In this document: positions 6,446 through 7,281 of the stretch, one piece after another | Position numbering within the stretch: the first letter of the stretch is position 1 | Layout: each line of letters begins with the position of its first letter | Source of the DNA: Thermotogae bacterium | GTDB taxonomy: Bacteria > Thermotogota > Thermotogae > Thermotogales > DSM-5069 | NCBI GenBank assembly: GCA_003641785.1 | Contig: QNAO01000042.1 | Location: 1-7,281, forward strand | Direction of reading: 5' to 3' | DNA: 7,281 nt | Notes under the pieces: generated by a model | Seen by the model: the letters and a program-made list of their open reading frames with translations, nothing else | What the model was told of the DNA's origin: nothing | Database searches by the model: none | Made by a program: the position numbers and the translations under genes

Positions 6446-7155
6446 TTGGCGAAAGAATAATTGAAGTAGCGGTACTGCCGTCGACGAATGACTACATGAA
6501 AGAAATGTGGCATAAGTTATCACATGGTACGGTTGTTGTCGCTGCAACGCAGACCAAAGGCAGAGGAAGGTTTGGCCGTGTTTGGCACTCTCCGGAGGGT
6601 GGTTTGTGGTTTTCGGTGCTCTTCAAACCACGTAAAATGTTGAAGCCACATTTTTTCACGCGGGCGTGTTCTGTGGCTGTTGTGAGAGCTCTAAAAAAGT
6701 TTGGCATAGAATCTCATCTGAAGTGGCCAAATGATGTTTATTGTGATGGAAAAAAGATAGCAGGAATTCTAACTGAATCAGTTTTCGAAGAAGATGTCCT
6801 AAAAGCGATAATAGTAGGCGTTGGTGTCAACGTGAACAACGATTTGCCTGATTATTTGGTTGAGAAGTCCGTAACAATGCGTGAATTGACGGGTAGAAAG
6901 ATAGACACAAGAGCTGTTTTGAGGTGCACTCTTTCAGAATTGAGAAAGCTGTATGTACGTTACAATCACAAACCGGAAGCGCTTACCAGAATTTGGAAGA
7001 CACTGTTGATTCAAAAAGAAGGTTCTAATATCGAATTCGTTGCGGGTGATTCCATTCTTAGGGGTACTTTACTGAAAATTAAGGAAGATTGTCTGCTCGT
7101 GAGGACGTCCCACGGTAATCTTGAAGTTAGATCAACTGAAATCCTGAGTTCTTGA
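6442..7155 (+). CDS. birA: Biotin-[acetyl-CoA-carboxylase] ligase, class I (no DNA-binding domain)
   Basis: A 237-residue cytoplasmic enzyme that makes biotinyl-AMP from biotin and ATP and transfers biotin to a lysine of biotin carboxyl carrier proteins such as AccB. Numbered from ATG at 6442: STN (14-16), the adenylate-binding loop GRGRFGRVW (40-48), KWPNDV (94-99), and KKIAGILTE (104-112) with Lys105 at the place of E. coli BirA Lys183. GVGVNVNN (126-133) follows, then a small SH3-like C-terminal domain (about 190-237). There is no N-terminal helix-turn-helix, so unlike E. coli BirA it should not repress a biotin operon. The length matches single-domain ligases such as that of Aquifex. The frame is open back to 6379, but ATG at 6442 forms an ATGA overlap with the previous stop and fits the family N-terminus; ATG at 6427 remains possible. 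The SD is weak, suggesting translational coupling. Its 3' end overlaps the convergent gene by 24 bp. Confidence 0.94.
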   Translation: MIGERIIEVAVLPSTNDYMKEMWHKLSHGTVVVAATQTKGRGRFGRVWHSPEGGLWFSVLFKPRKMLKPHFFTRACSVAVVRALKKFGIESHLKWPNDVYCDGKKIAGILTESVFEEDVLKAIIVGVGVNVNNDLPDYLVEKSVTMRELTGRKIDTRAVLRCTLSELRKLYVRYNHKPEALTRIWKTLLIQKEGSNIEFVAGDSILRGTLLKIKEDCLLVRTSHGNLEVRSTEILSS

Positions 7156-7281
7156 GTCTTTCAGTATCACGTATTCTTTTTCTGATAGAACACGTATCTG
7201 TAGAGTCCTCATTGGATAAGATATGACGACAACATCTGCTACCTTGATTTCGTACGAGGGTTTCACAGCGTTACCATTAAC
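7132..7281 (-). CDS. S4-domain RNA-binding protein, RqcP/Hsp15-like (C-terminal part)
   Basis: Read on the minus strand, the right edge of the window is open for 49 codons and ends at TGA (7134-7132). The peptide begins VNGNAVKPSYEIKVADVVVI and continues SYPMRTLQIRVL, then a short tail. This is the second half of an S4 domain: the VNG turn, the KPS basic stretch, the V-x-D-V strand and the basic strand that follows. The spacing and short tail resemble small single-domain proteins such as RqcP (YabO) and Hsp15, which bind 50S subunits carrying stalled peptidyl-tRNA. The N-terminal RLDKFL-type half, the start codon and the promoter lie beyond the window. A larger S4 protein is less likely because the protein ends about 25 residues after the domain. 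The gene converges on, and overlaps, the biotin ligase gene. Confidence 0.8.
   Translation of the reverse strand, partial: VNGNAVKPSYEIKVADVVVISYPMRTLQIRVLSEKEYVILKDSRTQDFS
7135..7165. repeat. 7-bp inverted repeat at the convergent gene ends
   Basis: ACTGAAA (7135-7141) and TTTCAGT (7159-7165) are exact reverse complements with a 17-base spacer. On the + strand a T-rich stretch (TTCTTTTTC, 7173-7181) follows a few bases later. The position between two converging genes would suit a transcription terminator, but the stem is short and AT-rich and the loop is long, so terminator function is doubtful. Confidence 0.3.

Noticed and set aside
7170..7196. Direct repeat CACGTAT around 7169-7175 and 7191-7197
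   Set aside because: Two seven-base copies within the S4-protein coding sequence, with no further copies; consistent with chance.

Overview
The window is almost entirely protein-coding. It looks like a slice of a chromosome from a thermophilic, moderately AT-rich bacterium, most likely a member of the Thermotogota; the genus is uncertain, with a Pseudothermotoga/Thermotoga-like species as my best guess. The clues are extreme gene packing, heavy use of AGA/AGG for Arg and ATA for Ile, Lys/Glu-rich proteins, strong Shine-Dalgarno sequences with GTG and TTG starts, and this mix of products. The assignment is inference from sequence style; no database was consulted.

Seven genes lie head to tail on the + strand with no intergenic gap: an S41 carboxyl-terminal processing protease (21-1232), an unrecognised protein with one N-terminal membrane anchor (1229-1822), an unrecognised multi-pass membrane protein (1822-2271), a two-repeat RND/MMPL-type exporter (2262-4592), a GT4 glycosyltransferase starting at an internal TTG (4570-5856), a DUF3307-like membrane protein starting at an internal GTG (5816-6445), and a class I biotin-protein ligase without a DNA-binding domain (6442-7155). 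Neighbours overlap by 4, 1, 10, 23, 41 and 4 bp, so this is almost certainly one translationally coupled operon. The first gene also overlaps, by ATGA, a reading frame entering from the left edge, so the operon probably starts outside the window.

At the right edge the 3' end of a convergent minus-strand gene (7132-7281) encodes the C-terminal half of an S4-domain RNA-binding protein of the RqcP/Hsp15 kind. It overlaps the biotin ligase gene tail to tail by 24 bp. No promoter, RNA gene, mobile element or CRISPR was seen, and no non-coding stretch longer than a few bases.

Functionally the operon looks like a cell-envelope set. The cytoplasmic glycosyltransferase would plausibly build a glucolipid or similar lipid-linked glycan. 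The MMPL-type pump and the small membrane proteins could move or organise lipids or hydrophobic compounds. The S41 protease would act on the outer face of the membrane. The biotin ligase may be a housekeeping passenger, or may tie in through acetyl-CoA carboxylase and fatty-acid supply. These links are inferred from gene order. The least explained parts are the two orphan genes at 1229-2271 and the His/Asp-bearing DUF3307-like protein. I see no clear-cut new defence or mobile system.
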